Below are positions 19,510-28,665 of a stretch of 64,000 nucleotides of DNA, piece by piece (the first letter of the stretch is position 1; each line of letters begins with the position of its first letter). The notes under the pieces are model-generated. The model saw only the letters and a program-made list of their open reading frames with translations. It ran no database searches and was not told where the DNA came from. This stretch comes from JALYRV01 sp040902895 (GTDB taxonomy: Bacteria; Acidobacteriota; Vicinamibacteria; Vicinamibacterales; SCN-69-37), in the NCBI GenBank assembly GCA_040902895.1, contig JBBDWL010000084.1, forward strand, positions 1-64,000, read 5' to 3'. The position numbers and the translations under genes were made by a program.

Positions 19510-21482
19510 GCGCCCAGCAGCGTCTGGAGTTCCGCCTTCCACGCCGCCTTCGGATGCCCCTGGTCGTCGAGCTTCGAGATCGCGTAAAAGCGCGAGAGCA
19601 TGGCATCGAACTCGGCGCGGTCGATCTTCTCGCCGGCATAGGTGCCGACCGTCACCGGCTCCTCAAACCAGCGATCGGGCAGCGTGTCGTCTTTGCGCGT
19701 AAGGCCGAGGCGCGCGTTGATCATGCGCTCGACACCGATGATGTTGAGGCCGATGTTCGATAGATCGGCCTCGGTGAACTCGAGGCCGGTCACATTCGTG
19801 AGCTGCGGCGCGAACTGCTCGAACCCGGGCAGCGATGGGCTGTTGAACAACTTCGTCGTGAAGCGGCACATCCCCACCGAGTCGCCGACGGCATAGGTGT
19901 TCTCGCACGCGCGCACGGCCGTCTCTTTGCCGACGTAGCTGTTCGGCTCGGCGCTCACGGGCCCGCCATACAGGCGCTCCTTGAATGCCGGATCGTCGTT
20001 GATGCGCGCGTTGATCTCGAGCGTCACGCGATTGCGCAGATGATCCATTCCGCGCGTGGCGACGGCCAATCCGAGCGCAAAGGCCTTGAGGATGCGCGCG
20101 TCGTGCGGATCGCTCTGCATCAGGTTCTTCACGGCCATGCGGTACTTCAACGCCTCGGACGGGTAATGCCCCTTCTCGACCGCGCGCGTGCCGTCGGCGA
20201 GCACGTTGCCGAAGCCCTCGCGCGCCGCCATCATGAACAGCAGCTTCTCGACGAGCGCCGCGTCGCCCCACACGAGCTCGAGACCGCCGGTGTGAGTCTT
20301 ATTAATGATGCCGCGCTGGTAGAGCTCGAACGCCCAGCCCAGCGCCGATCCGGTCGAGGCCGTGTCGAGGCCGAGATCGTTGCAGATGTTGCTCAGCCGG
20401 ATGATCGGCTCCACGCGATCGATCCCGAGATTCGGACCGAACTTGCCGAGCGTGACGTACTCAGGCCCATCGCCGCGTCCGTATTTGTCAGCCGGATCGT
20501 CGTTGAGATGATTCAGCGGACGGCAATTGACCGGACAGCGGAAGCAGCCCTCCATGCCGGGACGATACTGATCGAAGTGCACCGCATCGAGCGACTCGGT
20601 CCACGTCGTCTGCTGATTGTTCTTCGTGCCCATCGCGCCGAGCAGCCGGCTCGGACGATAGAGGAACTGCGTGCCCACTTTTTTGAGCGCGTGCTTCACG
20701 ACCGACGTGCCAAGCAGCTTCATCGCGATCTCGCGATTGACCGGCTTGTACGGCTTCGCGGTGGGCACTTCCTGCGCGGCGCCCTGAATCACGATCGCCT
20801 TGAGCTTCAGCGATCCCATCTTTGCGCCCGGACCGCCGCGCGCATAGATGGCCTTGTCGCCGCCCATGATTCCCGCGGTGAGCACCTGGTTCTCGCCCGA
20901 TCGCGAGATGCTTGCCATCGCAAGATCGCGCGCCCACGTGCCGCCGAGATCCGTCGCGACGCGCGCCCGGAGGTCGATGTTGTCAAGACCTGCGTACTTA
21001 CGCGCATCGTAAAATTCTACCCGGCAGATTTTTTCGCCCGGCGTAAATTCAGCCGGGTAGATTTTCAGCAGCGTCCATTCCGCCGCGCGGCCAAACAGCA
21101 CGATGTGGTCGATGCCGTTCATCTTCATGAACGACGGGAAATAATCGCCGCAATTGCAGTCCATCAGGACGCCCGACTCGGGCGACCACGACGTCGCGTT
21201 GCCGCGCGCGGCGCTCGGCACGAGTCCCGTCAGCACGCCGGCGCCGAAGATCAGCGGGATGTCGGGATCGAGCGGCGTGCGCGACTCGTCGAGCAGCCGG
21301 TACAAATAGAACATGTTCCCGCCGCGCCCCGTCAGCAGCTGCTTCACGACGGCCAGCGGCGTGTGCGCGCGCGACACGGTCTGCCGCTCGAGGTCGATGA
21401 ACAGCGTCGCGCCCTGGCTCGGGTACTGGGGCTCGGCCGGCATCTCGGCCAGCAGCTGCGCGACACGTTCGCGGGCGGACAT
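19506..21482 (-). CDS. Aldehyde ferredoxin oxidoreductase-family tungsten/molybdopterin enzyme
   Basis: A 658-residue product from the ATG at 21482; longer frames upstream look like read-through of non-coding sequence. The N-terminal domain has the family pattern (LTGRGGNMFYLYRLLDE, IPLIFGAGVLTGLVPSAARG). A 4Fe-4S Cys cluster follows as CFRCPVNC (C-x2-C-x3-C), with the distal Cys probably in GMCRF, and the pterin-contact region DLGLDTASTGSALGWAFEL is conserved. Such enzymes oxidise aldehydes to acids with ferredoxin, using a tungsten or molybdenum bis-pterin cofactor. The overlapping MoaD-like gene fits cofactor sulfuration. An imperfect palindrome lies inside the gene at 21011-21065. The aldehyde substrate is not predictable. 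Confidence 0.85.
   Translation of the reverse strand: MSARERVAQLLAEMPAEPQYPSQGATLFIDLERQTVSRAHTPLAVVKQLLTGRGGNMFYLYRLLDESRTPLDPDIPLIFGAGVLTGLVPSAARGNATSWSPESGVLMDCNCGDYFPSFMKMNGIDHIVLFGRAAEWTLLKIYPAEFTPGEKICRVEFYDARKYAGLDNIDLRARVATDLGGTWARDLAMASISRSGENQVLTAGIMGGDKAIYARGGPGAKMGSLKLKAIVIQGAAQEVPTAKPYKPVNREIAMKLLGTSVVKHALKKVGTQFLYRPSRLLGAMGTKNNQQTTWTESLDAVHFDQYRPGMEGCFRCPVNCRPLNHLNDDPADKYGRGDGPEYVTLGKFGPNLGIDRVEPIIRLSNICNDLGLDTASTGSALGWAFELYQRGIINKTHTGGLELVWGDAALVEKLLFMMAAREGFGNVLADGTRAVEKGHYPSEALKYRMAVKNLMQSDPHDARILKAFALGLAVATRGMDHLRNRVTLEINARINDDPAFKERLYGGPVSAEPNSYVGKETAVRACENTYAVGDSVGMCRFTTKLFNSPSLPGFEQFAPQLTNVTGLEFTEADLSNIGLNIIGVERMINARLGLTRKDDTLPDRWFEEPVTVGTYAGEKIDRAEFDAMLSRFYAISKLDDQGHPKAAWKAELQTLLGA
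21011..21065. repeat. Imperfect palindrome inside the aldehyde oxidoreductase gene
   Basis: AAAATTCTACCCGGC at 21011-21025 pairs with GCCGGGTAGATTTT at 21052-21065 with one unpaired T. The arms are AT-richer than the surrounding gene and share the core AAATTCArCCGGGT with another in-gene palindrome at 33669-33697. It stays in frame with the protein. Confidence 0.5.
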
Positions 21483-21579
21483 TAAGAGAAGGATAGCACC
21501 GGGCTCGCGGCGACGTCTGATGCTCGGGGCTTGAACACCGGACACCGCCCCTGCGCGTGTCATCGCGTTACAATCCCGC

Positions 21580-23250
21580 ATGCGCACGAGCTCGCTTCTC
21601 TGCCTCCTGCTGCTGCCCACGCTGATGACACCCCAACTGCCCGGCGACCGGCCAACTCCGAACCCGCGCGGCACGCGCTCGGTCGTGATGGCACGCAACG
21701 GCGTCATCGCGACGAGCCAGCCGCTCGCGAGCGCCGCGGGCCTGAAGGTGCTGCAGGACGGCGGCAATGCGATCGACGCCGCGGTCACCGCCGCCGCCGT
21801 GCTCTCGGTCGTCGAGCCGACAATGAATGGGATTGGCGGGGATTTGTTTGCCATCGTCTATGACGCAAAGACGCGGAGGCTGTCGGCGCTCAACGCCAGC
21901 GGACGATCCGGCGCCGCGGCAACGCCGGCCTACTTTGCAGGACGCAAGCTCACGACCATCCCGTATCGCGGCGAGCTCTCGGTGTCGGTGCCCGGCGTGA
22001 TTGACGGCTGGTCGGAGCTGCTCGCAAAGCACGGCACGATTCCCCTCGCGCAGGCGCTGCAGCCCGCCATCACACATGCGCGCGAAGGCTATGCCGTTGC
22101 CGAAGTGCTCGCCTGGCAATGGGCGGATGCCGAGTCGACGCTCGCCCGCGACCCTGCCGCGGCCAAGACCTTCCTCATCGCCGGCCGCGCGCCGAAGCCG
22201 GGCGAGATTTTCAGCAACCCGAATCTCGCGGCCTCGCTCGAAGCGATTGCGAAAGGCGGCCGCGACGCGTTCTACAACGGACCGCTCGCCGAGCACATCT
22301 CACAGGATCTGCAGAAGCGCGGGGGCCTGCTCACGGCCGATGACTTCGCCGCCCATCGCTCCGACTGGGTCGAGACGATCAGCACGAACTATCGCGGCTA
22401 TGACGTCCACGAGATGCCGCCCAACACGCAGGGCATCGCCGCGCTCGAAATGCTGAACATCCTCGAGGGCTTCGACCTGAAGGCGATGGGCCACAACTCG
22501 GGCGCGTATCTGCATCATCTTGTCGAGGCCAAGCGCATCGCCTTTGCCGATCGCGACGCGCATCTGGCCGCGCCCGACGCCGTCAAGCCGGAAGCGATCA
22601 AGATGATGCTGTCGAAGGAGTACGCGGCAAAGCGGCGCAAGGACATCAATCCTTCACGAACGTCGAGAACCGTTCCCGCCGGCGCGCCCGGCCGCGAAGC
22701 CATGGGCGACACCATCTATCTCACCGTCGCCGATCGCCACGGCAACGTTGTCTCGCTCATCCAATCCATCTACGAAAGCTTCGGCTCCGGCATCGTCGCC
22801 GGCGACACCGGCATCGTGCTGCACAACCGCGGCAGCCAGTTCAGCCTCGAGGCTTCACATCCGAACGTGATCGCGCCGCGCAAGCGGCCGTTCCATACGC
22901 TCGTGCCTGCGATGGTGCTGAAAGACGGCAAGCCATGGCTGTCGTTCGGCGTGATGGGCGGCGACATGCAGCCGCAGGGACACGTGCAGGTGCTGCTCAA
23001 CCTGATCGACTTCGGCATGAACGTGCAGGAGGCAGGCGAGGCGCCGCGCTTCCGCCACACCGGCACCGGCGTCGCTCTGGAATCGGCGATCACGCCCGCG
23101 GCGCGCTTTTATCTCGACGGCCGCGGCCATCGCCTGATCAACAGCATCGGCGTCTTCGGCGGATTCCAGGGGATCCTCATCGATCCGAAGACGGGCGTGC
23201 TGATGGGCGGATCGGATCCGCGCAAAGACGGGTTGGCGATCGGCTATTAA
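21580..23250 (+). CDS. ggt: Gamma-glutamyltransferase family protein
   Basis: A 556-residue N-terminal-nucleophile hydrolase with a probable signal peptide (SSLLCLLLLPTLMTPQ). Family motifs include VVMARNGVIATSQPLASAAG, the LQDGGNAIDAAVTAA segment, MNGIGGDLFAI and NTQGIAALEML. The autocleavage site is probably before the Thr in GDTIYLTVADRHGNVVSLIQS, in the form seen in YwrD-like members rather than the TTH of classical enzymes. It cleaves gamma-glutamyl bonds of glutathione or related peptides in the periplasm. A -10-like TACAAT ends 5 bases before the ATG with no ribosome-binding site, which suggests a leaderless transcript. It diverges from the aldehyde oxidoreductase gene. Confidence 0.85.
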   Translation: MRTSSLLCLLLLPTLMTPQLPGDRPTPNPRGTRSVVMARNGVIATSQPLASAAGLKVLQDGGNAIDAAVTAAAVLSVVEPTMNGIGGDLFAIVYDAKTRRLSALNASGRSGAAATPAYFAGRKLTTIPYRGELSVSVPGVIDGWSELLAKHGTIPLAQALQPAITHAREGYAVAEVLAWQWADAESTLARDPAAAKTFLIAGRAPKPGEIFSNPNLAASLEAIAKGGRDAFYNGPLAEHISQDLQKRGGLLTADDFAAHRSDWVETISTNYRGYDVHEMPPNTQGIAALEMLNILEGFDLKAMGHNSGAYLHHLVEAKRIAFADRDAHLAAPDAVKPEAIKMMLSKEYAAKRRKDINPSRTSRTVPAGAPGREAMGDTIYLTVADRHGNVVSLIQSIYESFGSGIVAGDTGIVLHNRGSQFSLEASHPNVIAPRKRPFHTLVPAMVLKDGKPWLSFGVMGGDMQPQGHVQVLLNLIDFGMNVQEAGEAPRFRHTGTGVALESAITPAARFYLDGRGHRLINSIGVFGGFQGILIDPKTGVLMGGSDPRKDGLAIGY

Positions 23251-23302
23251 GCGTCGTTCACTTTTCGCGCCGCCGCGCGTATAGCCAGCAGGAGGACGCT
23301 CC

Positions 23303-25747
23303 ATGAGGCGATCGATCTGGTCCGGCGTCGAGCAGGACGTGCGTCATGCGTTCCGCGGTCTCACGGGTTCGCCCGGATTCACGCTCGGCGTCACGCTCAG
23401 TGTGGCCGTCGGCATCGCGGCCAACACGCTCGCCTTCAGCGTGCTGAATGTCGCGTTCCTCCGGCCGTTTCCCGCCGTCCACGCGCAGCATGAGCTGGCC
23501 CGCGTCAGCGTCCACACGAAGCCGCGCTCTGGCCGATTCGAGGACTTCCAGACGCTCCGGCGGCACCTGACCGGGCTGTCCGATCTCGCCGCCAATGTCA
23601 GTACCGACTTCGCCGTCACAGTCGACGGTGGGTCGTCGATGATTCTCGAGGGCACCATCGTGTCGTCGAACTATTTCGACGTGCTTGGTGTCGCGCCCGC
23701 GGCGGGCCGGTTCTTCGTGCCCGAAGAGGACGTCGAACCCTGGACGCGTCCCGCGGTCGTCATCGGCTTCGGTCTGTGGCAGCGCCATTTCCAAGGCGCA
23801 CCGGACGTGCTCTCGCGACAGATCCTGGTCAACGGCGCCGCGCTGCCGATCGTCGGCGTCACGCCGAAGGGCTTCACCTCGGTCACCAAAGGCGAGAACG
23901 ATAGTCAGGTCTGGATCACGATGGCGATGTCAGAGCTTGCTCTGCGCACCGAGGGAGGCCGGCCCGTAAACATCCGCAACCACGCGGACCTGACGTGGAT
24001 CGACTACGTCGGCCGCCGCAAACCCGGAGTCACGAACGCGCGCGTGCAGTCGCAGGCTGCCGCGCTCGTGCCTGCCATTGCCGCTGCCCGCCCGGCGAAG
24101 TCCAAGGACGTCTCGATCTCGGTCGGCGACGTGTACATGAACAAACGGAGCGACCTCGCGGCGGCAGCTGCCGGCTTTCTGGCGCTGCCGATGCTCGTGC
24201 TGGCGATCGCGTGCGCGAACGCCGCCAACCTGATCCTGTCGCGAGCCACCGAGCGCGGGCGCGACTGGATCATGCGGCTCGCGCTGGGCGCGTCGCGGTG
24301 GCGCGTCGTGCGCCAGATACTCGTCGAAAGCCTGCTGCTCGCAAGCGCCGGCTCCGCCGTCGGTCTGCTCCTCACGTACTGGGGTGTTCGCGTGGTCCCC
24401 CGCGCGGCGATACCGATAGAGCTGACGATCGATCTGCCGGTGCTCCTGTTCACGATGGGCATCACGGGGCTGACGGCGCTGCTCTTCGGGCTTGGCCCCG
24501 CGCTCGCGGTGACACGTTCGGCGGCGCGTGGCCGTATCGGCGCCAGCAAACGCGACACGTGGTTCGGCTCGCGCACGCGCGCGGCACTCGTCGCGCTTCA
24601 GGCCGCGCTGTGCGTTGGTCTGCTCTCGACGGGAGCGCAGTTTTCGAAGACCGCCGCGATGATCATCAACGATCACGGCGTCGCCGATCCGGATCGTTTT
24701 CTTGTCGCGACACTCGATGTCGGCAGGCTGCGCTACGCGCCCGAGGAGGCGCGAGCCTTCTTCGATCGCGCGCTGGCACAAGTACAGTCCATTCCGGGCG
24801 TGCCATCCGCCGCCCTCGTCAACGGTGAGCCATGGAACGCCTGGGACGGCGACGCGATGCTCTGGATGCCGGGCGCATCGCCGGCTGAAGGCAAGCCGCT
24901 GCAGACGATGTATGCGGGAGGCGACTTGTTCGGCGCACTCGGTCAGTCGATGGTCGCGGGGCGGCCGTTCAGCGACGCGGATCGCGGAGCCGTCATGCGC
25001 ACGGCGATCGTCAACAAGCCGTTCGCAGACCGCTATCTGGCTGGGCGCGCGCTCGGCACTACGCTCCGCCTCGCCGACGCCTCCTCCGGCATCCCGACGT
25101 ATGCCCAGGGCGTCGACGTCACCATCATCGGCATCGTCGCGCCACCAACAGGCCTGCGCAGTGACAAGCGGCCGCTGATCTATCACCCGCTGCCGCTCGA
25201 CAGCCCCAGGAGGCTGACGCTGTTCGCCCGTTTCGAGGGCGCGCGGGCAAGCATGCTGCCGGCGGTGCGGTCCGCGCTGATGTCGATCGAGCCGCGCCTG
25301 CCGCTGGAACGGTTCGGGACGCTGCCCGACGTGCAGGGCAAGGAGCACGCGGAAGATCGCTGGATGGCGTGGGCCATCGGCGGTCTTGGCGGTCTCGCGC
25401 TCATGCTCGCTGCGGTCGGCCTCTATGGCGTCGTGTCGTACATGGTGACGATGCGGAGGCGCGAGATTGGGATCCGGATGGCGCTCGGCTCGGCGCGCGC
25501 GGGGGTCGTCGGGCTCATTCTCCGACAGTCGCTGCGGCCCGCCCTTCTCGGGTGCCTCGCAGGCGGCATCGGCGCCGTCATCGTCGCACTGATCGTCAAG
25601 GCGCGCCTCTATGGTGCGTCGGCGGCCGATCCACTCGCACTCGCGGGCGCGAGCGCACTTGTGCTCGCCATGCTCATTGCCGCGAGTGTGATCCCCGCAC
25701 GCCGCGCATCCTCAATCGATCCGGCCATCGCGTTGCGCGATCAGTAA
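23303..25747 (+). CDS. Orphan ABC-type permease (ADOP/MacB-FtsX family)
   Basis: An 814-residue protein with a well-placed Shine-Dalgarno (AGGAGG) before the ATG. It begins with the ADOP pattern WSGVEQDVRHAFRGLTGSPG and a first helix near residues 30-52, followed by a MacB-type periplasmic domain (RFFVPEEDVEPW), an FtsX block with RLALGASRWRVVRQILVES, a second periplasmic domain and a C-terminal FtsX block with REIGIRMALGSARAGVV. No ATPase gene is adjacent. Compared with the copy at 1178 it keeps both coupling motifs and has GC-rich codon use like its neighbours, so it looks native. The substrate is unknown; these proteins are multiplied in acidobacterial genomes. Confidence 0.85.
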   Translation: MRRSIWSGVEQDVRHAFRGLTGSPGFTLGVTLSVAVGIAANTLAFSVLNVAFLRPFPAVHAQHELARVSVHTKPRSGRFEDFQTLRRHLTGLSDLAANVSTDFAVTVDGGSSMILEGTIVSSNYFDVLGVAPAAGRFFVPEEDVEPWTRPAVVIGFGLWQRHFQGAPDVLSRQILVNGAALPIVGVTPKGFTSVTKGENDSQVWITMAMSELALRTEGGRPVNIRNHADLTWIDYVGRRKPGVTNARVQSQAAALVPAIAAARPAKSKDVSISVGDVYMNKRSDLAAAAAGFLALPMLVLAIACANAANLILSRATERGRDWIMRLALGASRWRVVRQILVESLLLASAGSAVGLLLTYWGVRVVPRAAIPIELTIDLPVLLFTMGITGLTALLFGLGPALAVTRSAARGRIGASKRDTWFGSRTRAALVALQAALCVGLLSTGAQFSKTAAMIINDHGVADPDRFLVATLDVGRLRYAPEEARAFFDRALAQVQSIPGVPSAALVNGEPWNAWDGDAMLWMPGASPAEGKPLQTMYAGGDLFGALGQSMVAGRPFSDADRGAVMRTAIVNKPFADRYLAGRALGTTLRLADASSGIPTYAQGVDVTIIGIVAPPTGLRSDKRPLIYHPLPLDSPRRLTLFARFEGARASMLPAVRSALMSIEPRLPLERFGTLPDVQGKEHAEDRWMAWAIGGLGGLALMLAAVGLYGVVSYMVTMRRREIGIRMALGSARAGVVGLILRQSLRPALLGCLAGGIGAVIVALIVKARLYGASAADPLALAGASALVLAMLIAASVIPARRASSIDPAIALRDQ

Positions 25748-25772
25748 TCAACAAGTCACACATCAACAAGTC
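25747..25772. repeat. Short direct repeat between convergent genes
   Basis: ATCAACAAGTC occurs at 25747-25757 and again at 25762-25772 in the gap between the permease stop and the proline-racemase stop. No function is apparent. Confidence 0.35.
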
Positions 25773-26771
25773 TCAAATCCTGAATCCCTCACCAAGCGGA
25801 TCATCGTCACCTATGACGAAAAGGTGTTCGCCGGTGATGCTGGCGCTGCCTTCGATCTCGGGGATGATGGCGGGCAGATCGCCGACAGATGTGTGCCCGA
25901 GGACGCGGCCGCGAAACGTCGTGCCGATGATGCTTTCGTGCGTGAAGACGTGATCGGCGGCCAGCATGCCCATGGCGTCGAGCACCGCCATCACCGCGCA
26001 GGTGCCGGTGCCGCACGGCGAGCGATCCACTTCCCTGTCGGCGAATACCGTGACGTTGCGAAGGTCCGCGCCGCCTGTCGCCGGGCCGGTGAAGATGGTG
26101 CCGTAGATGCCGGTGAGTCCCGGTTCGAGCGGATGCACGACCGTGATCGCCTTCTCGACCTGCGCGCGCACCTGCACCGACAACTCCTTCAGGTCATGCA
26201 GCGACGCGGGCGCCACGCCAAGCCCGGCGGCTTCGGCATCGCAGATCGCATAAAACGCGCCGCCGAACGCGACGTCGACGGGGATCGTTCGGCTGCGCGC
26301 CTGCACGGACACACCGGCAGCCAGCACGAACGACGGCACGTTCGCGAACGACACGCTCTCCACGCGGCGCGAGCCGTCTTTGCGCTCCGACACGCGCGCC
26401 CGCGCGGCGATCCGTCCGGCCGGAGCGTCGAACACAATCTCGCGCGCGCCGGCATACTTCTCGACGCGTTCGATCAGGATCGTCGCGACCGCGATAATCC
26501 CGTGCCCGCACATCGTGCTGTAACCCTCGTTGTGCATGAAGAGGATGCCGGTGTCCGAGCCCTCGCGCTCGGGTGGCGTCAGCAGCGCGCCGTACATGTC
26601 GGCATGTCCGCGCGGCTCGAGCATCAGCGCGCGCCGCAAGCGATCGTGCCGCCGCTTCGCGAAGTCGCGCCGCTCGAGAATAGTCGCGCCTCTTGGCTCA
26701 GGCCAGCCGTCGACGACGAGACGCAGTGGCTCGCCGGCGGTGTGCGCGTCGATTGTGCGGAACGTGTGCAT
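25773..26771 (-). CDS. Proline racemase family protein, probably 4-hydroxyproline 2-epimerase
   Basis: A 332-residue enzyme starting FRTIDAHTAGEPLRLV, a classic family opening. Both catalytic positions are Cys: one in NEGYSTMCGHG near residue 90 and the other in DRSPCGTGTC near residue 250. Two Cys residues point to racemase/epimerase activity, since trans-3-hydroxyproline dehydratases carry Thr at the second place. The likely reaction is trans-4-hydroxy-L-proline to cis-4-hydroxy-D-proline, feeding collagen-type amino acids into catabolism, though proline racemase remains possible. The ornithine-cyclodeaminase-family gene at 27672 belongs to a superfamily that also acts on cyclic imino acids, so the two may be linked. 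Confidence 0.8.
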   Translation of the reverse strand: MHTFRTIDAHTAGEPLRLVVDGWPEPRGATILERRDFAKRRHDRLRRALMLEPRGHADMYGALLTPPEREGSDTGILFMHNEGYSTMCGHGIIAVATILIERVEKYAGAREIVFDAPAGRIAARARVSERKDGSRRVESVSFANVPSFVLAAGVSVQARSRTIPVDVAFGGAFYAICDAEAAGLGVAPASLHDLKELSVQVRAQVEKAITVVHPLEPGLTGIYGTIFTGPATGGADLRNVTVFADREVDRSPCGTGTCAVMAVLDAMGMLAADHVFTHESIIGTTFRGRVLGHTSVGDLPAIIPEIEGSASITGEHLFVIGDDDPLGEGFRI

Positions 26772-26790
26772 GGATCGGTGAGTATAGCGA

Positions 26791-26810
26791 CGCAGGCCTG
26801 AAGGCCTGCG
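26791..26810. repeat. Perfect 8-bp hairpin, REP-like
   Basis: CGCAGGCC and GGCCTGCG flank a TGAA loop, preceded by TAGCGA and followed by CTACC. It lies between the proline-racemase gene start and the stop of the next minus-strand gene, so it could terminate that transcript. There is no T-run, and the shape resembles dispersed intergenic palindromes; only one copy was seen here. Confidence 0.45.
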
Positions 26811-26820
26811 CTACCCGCGC

Positions 26821-27606
26821 CTAATCGAACAGATCCGTGATCCAGGACCAGACCTCGGCTAGTCGCGAACCGCCGGTGTCTTGCGCAGCTTCTACAGGCT
26901 GGACTGCGGGGGCCGGTGGTGGCGCCTGTGCCGCGGCCAGGGTCTGCTGGTAAAGCGCCTCGAAGTTCTGGATGCGCGAAGGCACCGGCACGATGTGGAA
27001 GGTCAGCTGGTTCGCCTCGGCGATGAAATAGATGTCACCTGCGGCGCGCATGTCTTCGAGCACACGGCGAAGGTCGGCGGCCGTTTCAGCCGGCATGAAC
27101 TTCAGGCCGATGTCGATCGCGTAGCCCATGACGTGCGTCGGCACGTCGGTATTCGCGTTCCCATTCCTACCCATCAACGCGCGCTGGTACTCCGCCGTTC
27201 GCACCAGGCTCGTAACCTCGAGCGGCCCGTGCTGGACGCGGTTGTTGATGTCGATGAGCATGCCCATCGCCGCGGGCCTCAGCGCTATGTATAGCGGCTG
27301 GTGCTCGAGGTCCTTCTGGCCGATCGGCGACGGCCCGATCAGCCGGGGCTGGACGTGAGACAGCTCGATGGTCGATAGCGGAACGAGCTCACCGGTGCCG
27401 AGCGCGCGCTGCAGATGCTCACGATCGGCGAACTGCGCCGTATCCAACATCGGTCGATACTCATCCTTAATAGTCAGCGCGTCCGCATGGCTCTGCCGCC
27501 GCAGCTCTGACACCATCGTGTAGATGGCGGGATCCTGTGCCTCGACGGTCGAGTCAGAGGTCGGCAGCACGAGCACGAACGCGAGGAAGAGAACCAGGAT
27601 TCTCAC
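26821..27606 (-). CDS. DUF5715-type secreted protein with a DD-peptidase-like fold
   Basis: A 261-residue product from a GTG start at 27606. The signal peptide covers about residues 1-23 (ILVLFLAFVLVLP). The core contains VTSLVRTAEYQRALM, then THVMGYAIDIGLKF with the His-x6-Asp pattern of the Hedgehog/DD-peptidase (M15-like) zinc site, and LTFHIVPVP, where the His would be the third ligand. This suggests a periplasmic peptidoglycan D-Ala-D-Ala endo- or carboxypeptidase, or a non-catalytic relative. The C-terminus has an Ala/Pro-rich linker and a short hydrophobic tail (WSWITDLF). It diverges from the cyclodeaminase-family gene. Confidence 0.65.
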   Translation of the reverse strand: MRILVLFLAFVLVLPTSDSTVEAQDPAIYTMVSELRRQSHADALTIKDEYRPMLDTAQFADREHLQRALGTGELVPLSTIELSHVQPRLIGPSPIGQKDLEHQPLYIALRPAAMGMLIDINNRVQHGPLEVTSLVRTAEYQRALMGRNGNANTDVPTHVMGYAIDIGLKFMPAETAADLRRVLEDMRAAGDIYFIAEANQLTFHIVPVPSRIQNFEALYQQTLAAAQAPPPAPAVQPVEAAQDTGGSRLAEVWSWITDLFD

Positions 27607-27671
27607 GCCCAGTAGTCCCGCAACCTCGATGCCAGCGCACGCTTGAGCCTGATATACGATGCTGGTCCTGT

Positions 27672-28640
27672 ATGGCTCTGCTGCTCAATGAGCGAGACGT
27701 AAGAACTCTGCTGTCGATGGCGGACCTCATCGAGGCGATGGAGGCCGCGCTCGCCGCGTTTTCGACCGGCAAGGTGCGCCAGCCGGTGCGCTCGATCATC
27801 GAGCTCGGCTCGCACGGGTTCTTCGGGGTCATGCCTGCCGCGTACGACGAAGCCGCCGGCGCGAAGCTCGTGACAGTCGTGCCGGGCAATCACGAGCGCG
27901 GGCTTCCGTCACATCTCGCGACGATCCTGCTGTTCGATCCGCAGACCGGCGCGCTCGAGGCCATGCTCGACGGCCGGTACATCACCGAGGCGCGCACGGC
28001 GGCAGTGTCCGCGGTGTCGGCGCGCCATCTGGCGCGGCCCGATTCGCGCGTCGCGGCGATCATCGGATCGGGCGTGCAGGCGCGCAGCCACGCCGATGCC
28101 CTCTCCCGCGTGCTCGCGCTGCAGGAGTTTCGCGTCTGGAGCCCTTCGGCTGACCATCGCCACGCCGCGGCCCGCGACATTGAAGCGGCCACGGACGTTA
28201 AAACGACGGCTTCCCCGTCGGCCCGGGAAGCCGTGGATGGCGCCGATGTCGTGGTGCTCGTAACGTCGGCGGCGGCGCCCGTCATTGAAGATGCATGGAT
28301 CACCGAAGCAGTGCACGTCATCGGCGTCGGCGCGTGCCGGCCCACTCAACGCGAGATGCCCGGCGCGCTCGTCGGCCGCGCGCGCCTCATCGTCGACTCG
28401 CGCGACGCGGCGATGAAGGAGGCGGGCGATATCCTGCTGGCGCAGAAGGATGGCGCGAACGTGCATATCGCGGCCGAGCTCGGCGAGATTTGCGCGGGAC
28501 TGGCGCCCGGCCGGGAAGCGGCCGATGACGTCACAATCTTCAAATCCCTGGGACTTGCCGTCGAAGACATCGTCTCGGCCGCGCTGGTCCTTCGACGGGC
28601 GCGCGAGGCGGGCGCCGGCACGACCATCGAGCTCGGATGA
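27672..28640 (+). CDS. Ornithine cyclodeaminase/mu-crystallin family protein
   Basis: A 322-residue protein from the ATG at 27672 (MALLLNERDVRTLLSM); the longer open frame upstream overlaps the divergent gene. Family features are the N-terminal dimerisation region with GKVRQPVRSI, the conserved LDGRYITEARTAAVSAVSAR and the NAD-binding Rossmann motif IGSGVQARSHADAL. Members are ornithine cyclodeaminases, ketimine reductases or alanine dehydrogenases, and the sequence does not separate these. A role in imino-acid metabolism alongside the hydroxyproline-epimerase-like enzyme is plausible. A -10-like TATACG lies 13 bases before the start, and no good Shine-Dalgarno is visible. Confidence 0.8.
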   Translation: MALLLNERDVRTLLSMADLIEAMEAALAAFSTGKVRQPVRSIIELGSHGFFGVMPAAYDEAAGAKLVTVVPGNHERGLPSHLATILLFDPQTGALEAMLDGRYITEARTAAVSAVSARHLARPDSRVAAIIGSGVQARSHADALSRVLALQEFRVWSPSADHRHAAARDIEAATDVKTTASPSAREAVDGADVVVLVTSAAAPVIEDAWITEAVHVIGVGACRPTQREMPGALVGRARLIVDSRDAAMKEAGDILLAQKDGANVHIAAELGEICAGLAPGREAADDVTIFKSLGLAVEDIVSAALVLRRAREAGAGTTIELG

Positions 28641-28665
28641 AGCGCCTTCGCGCATTAACGTTGCA

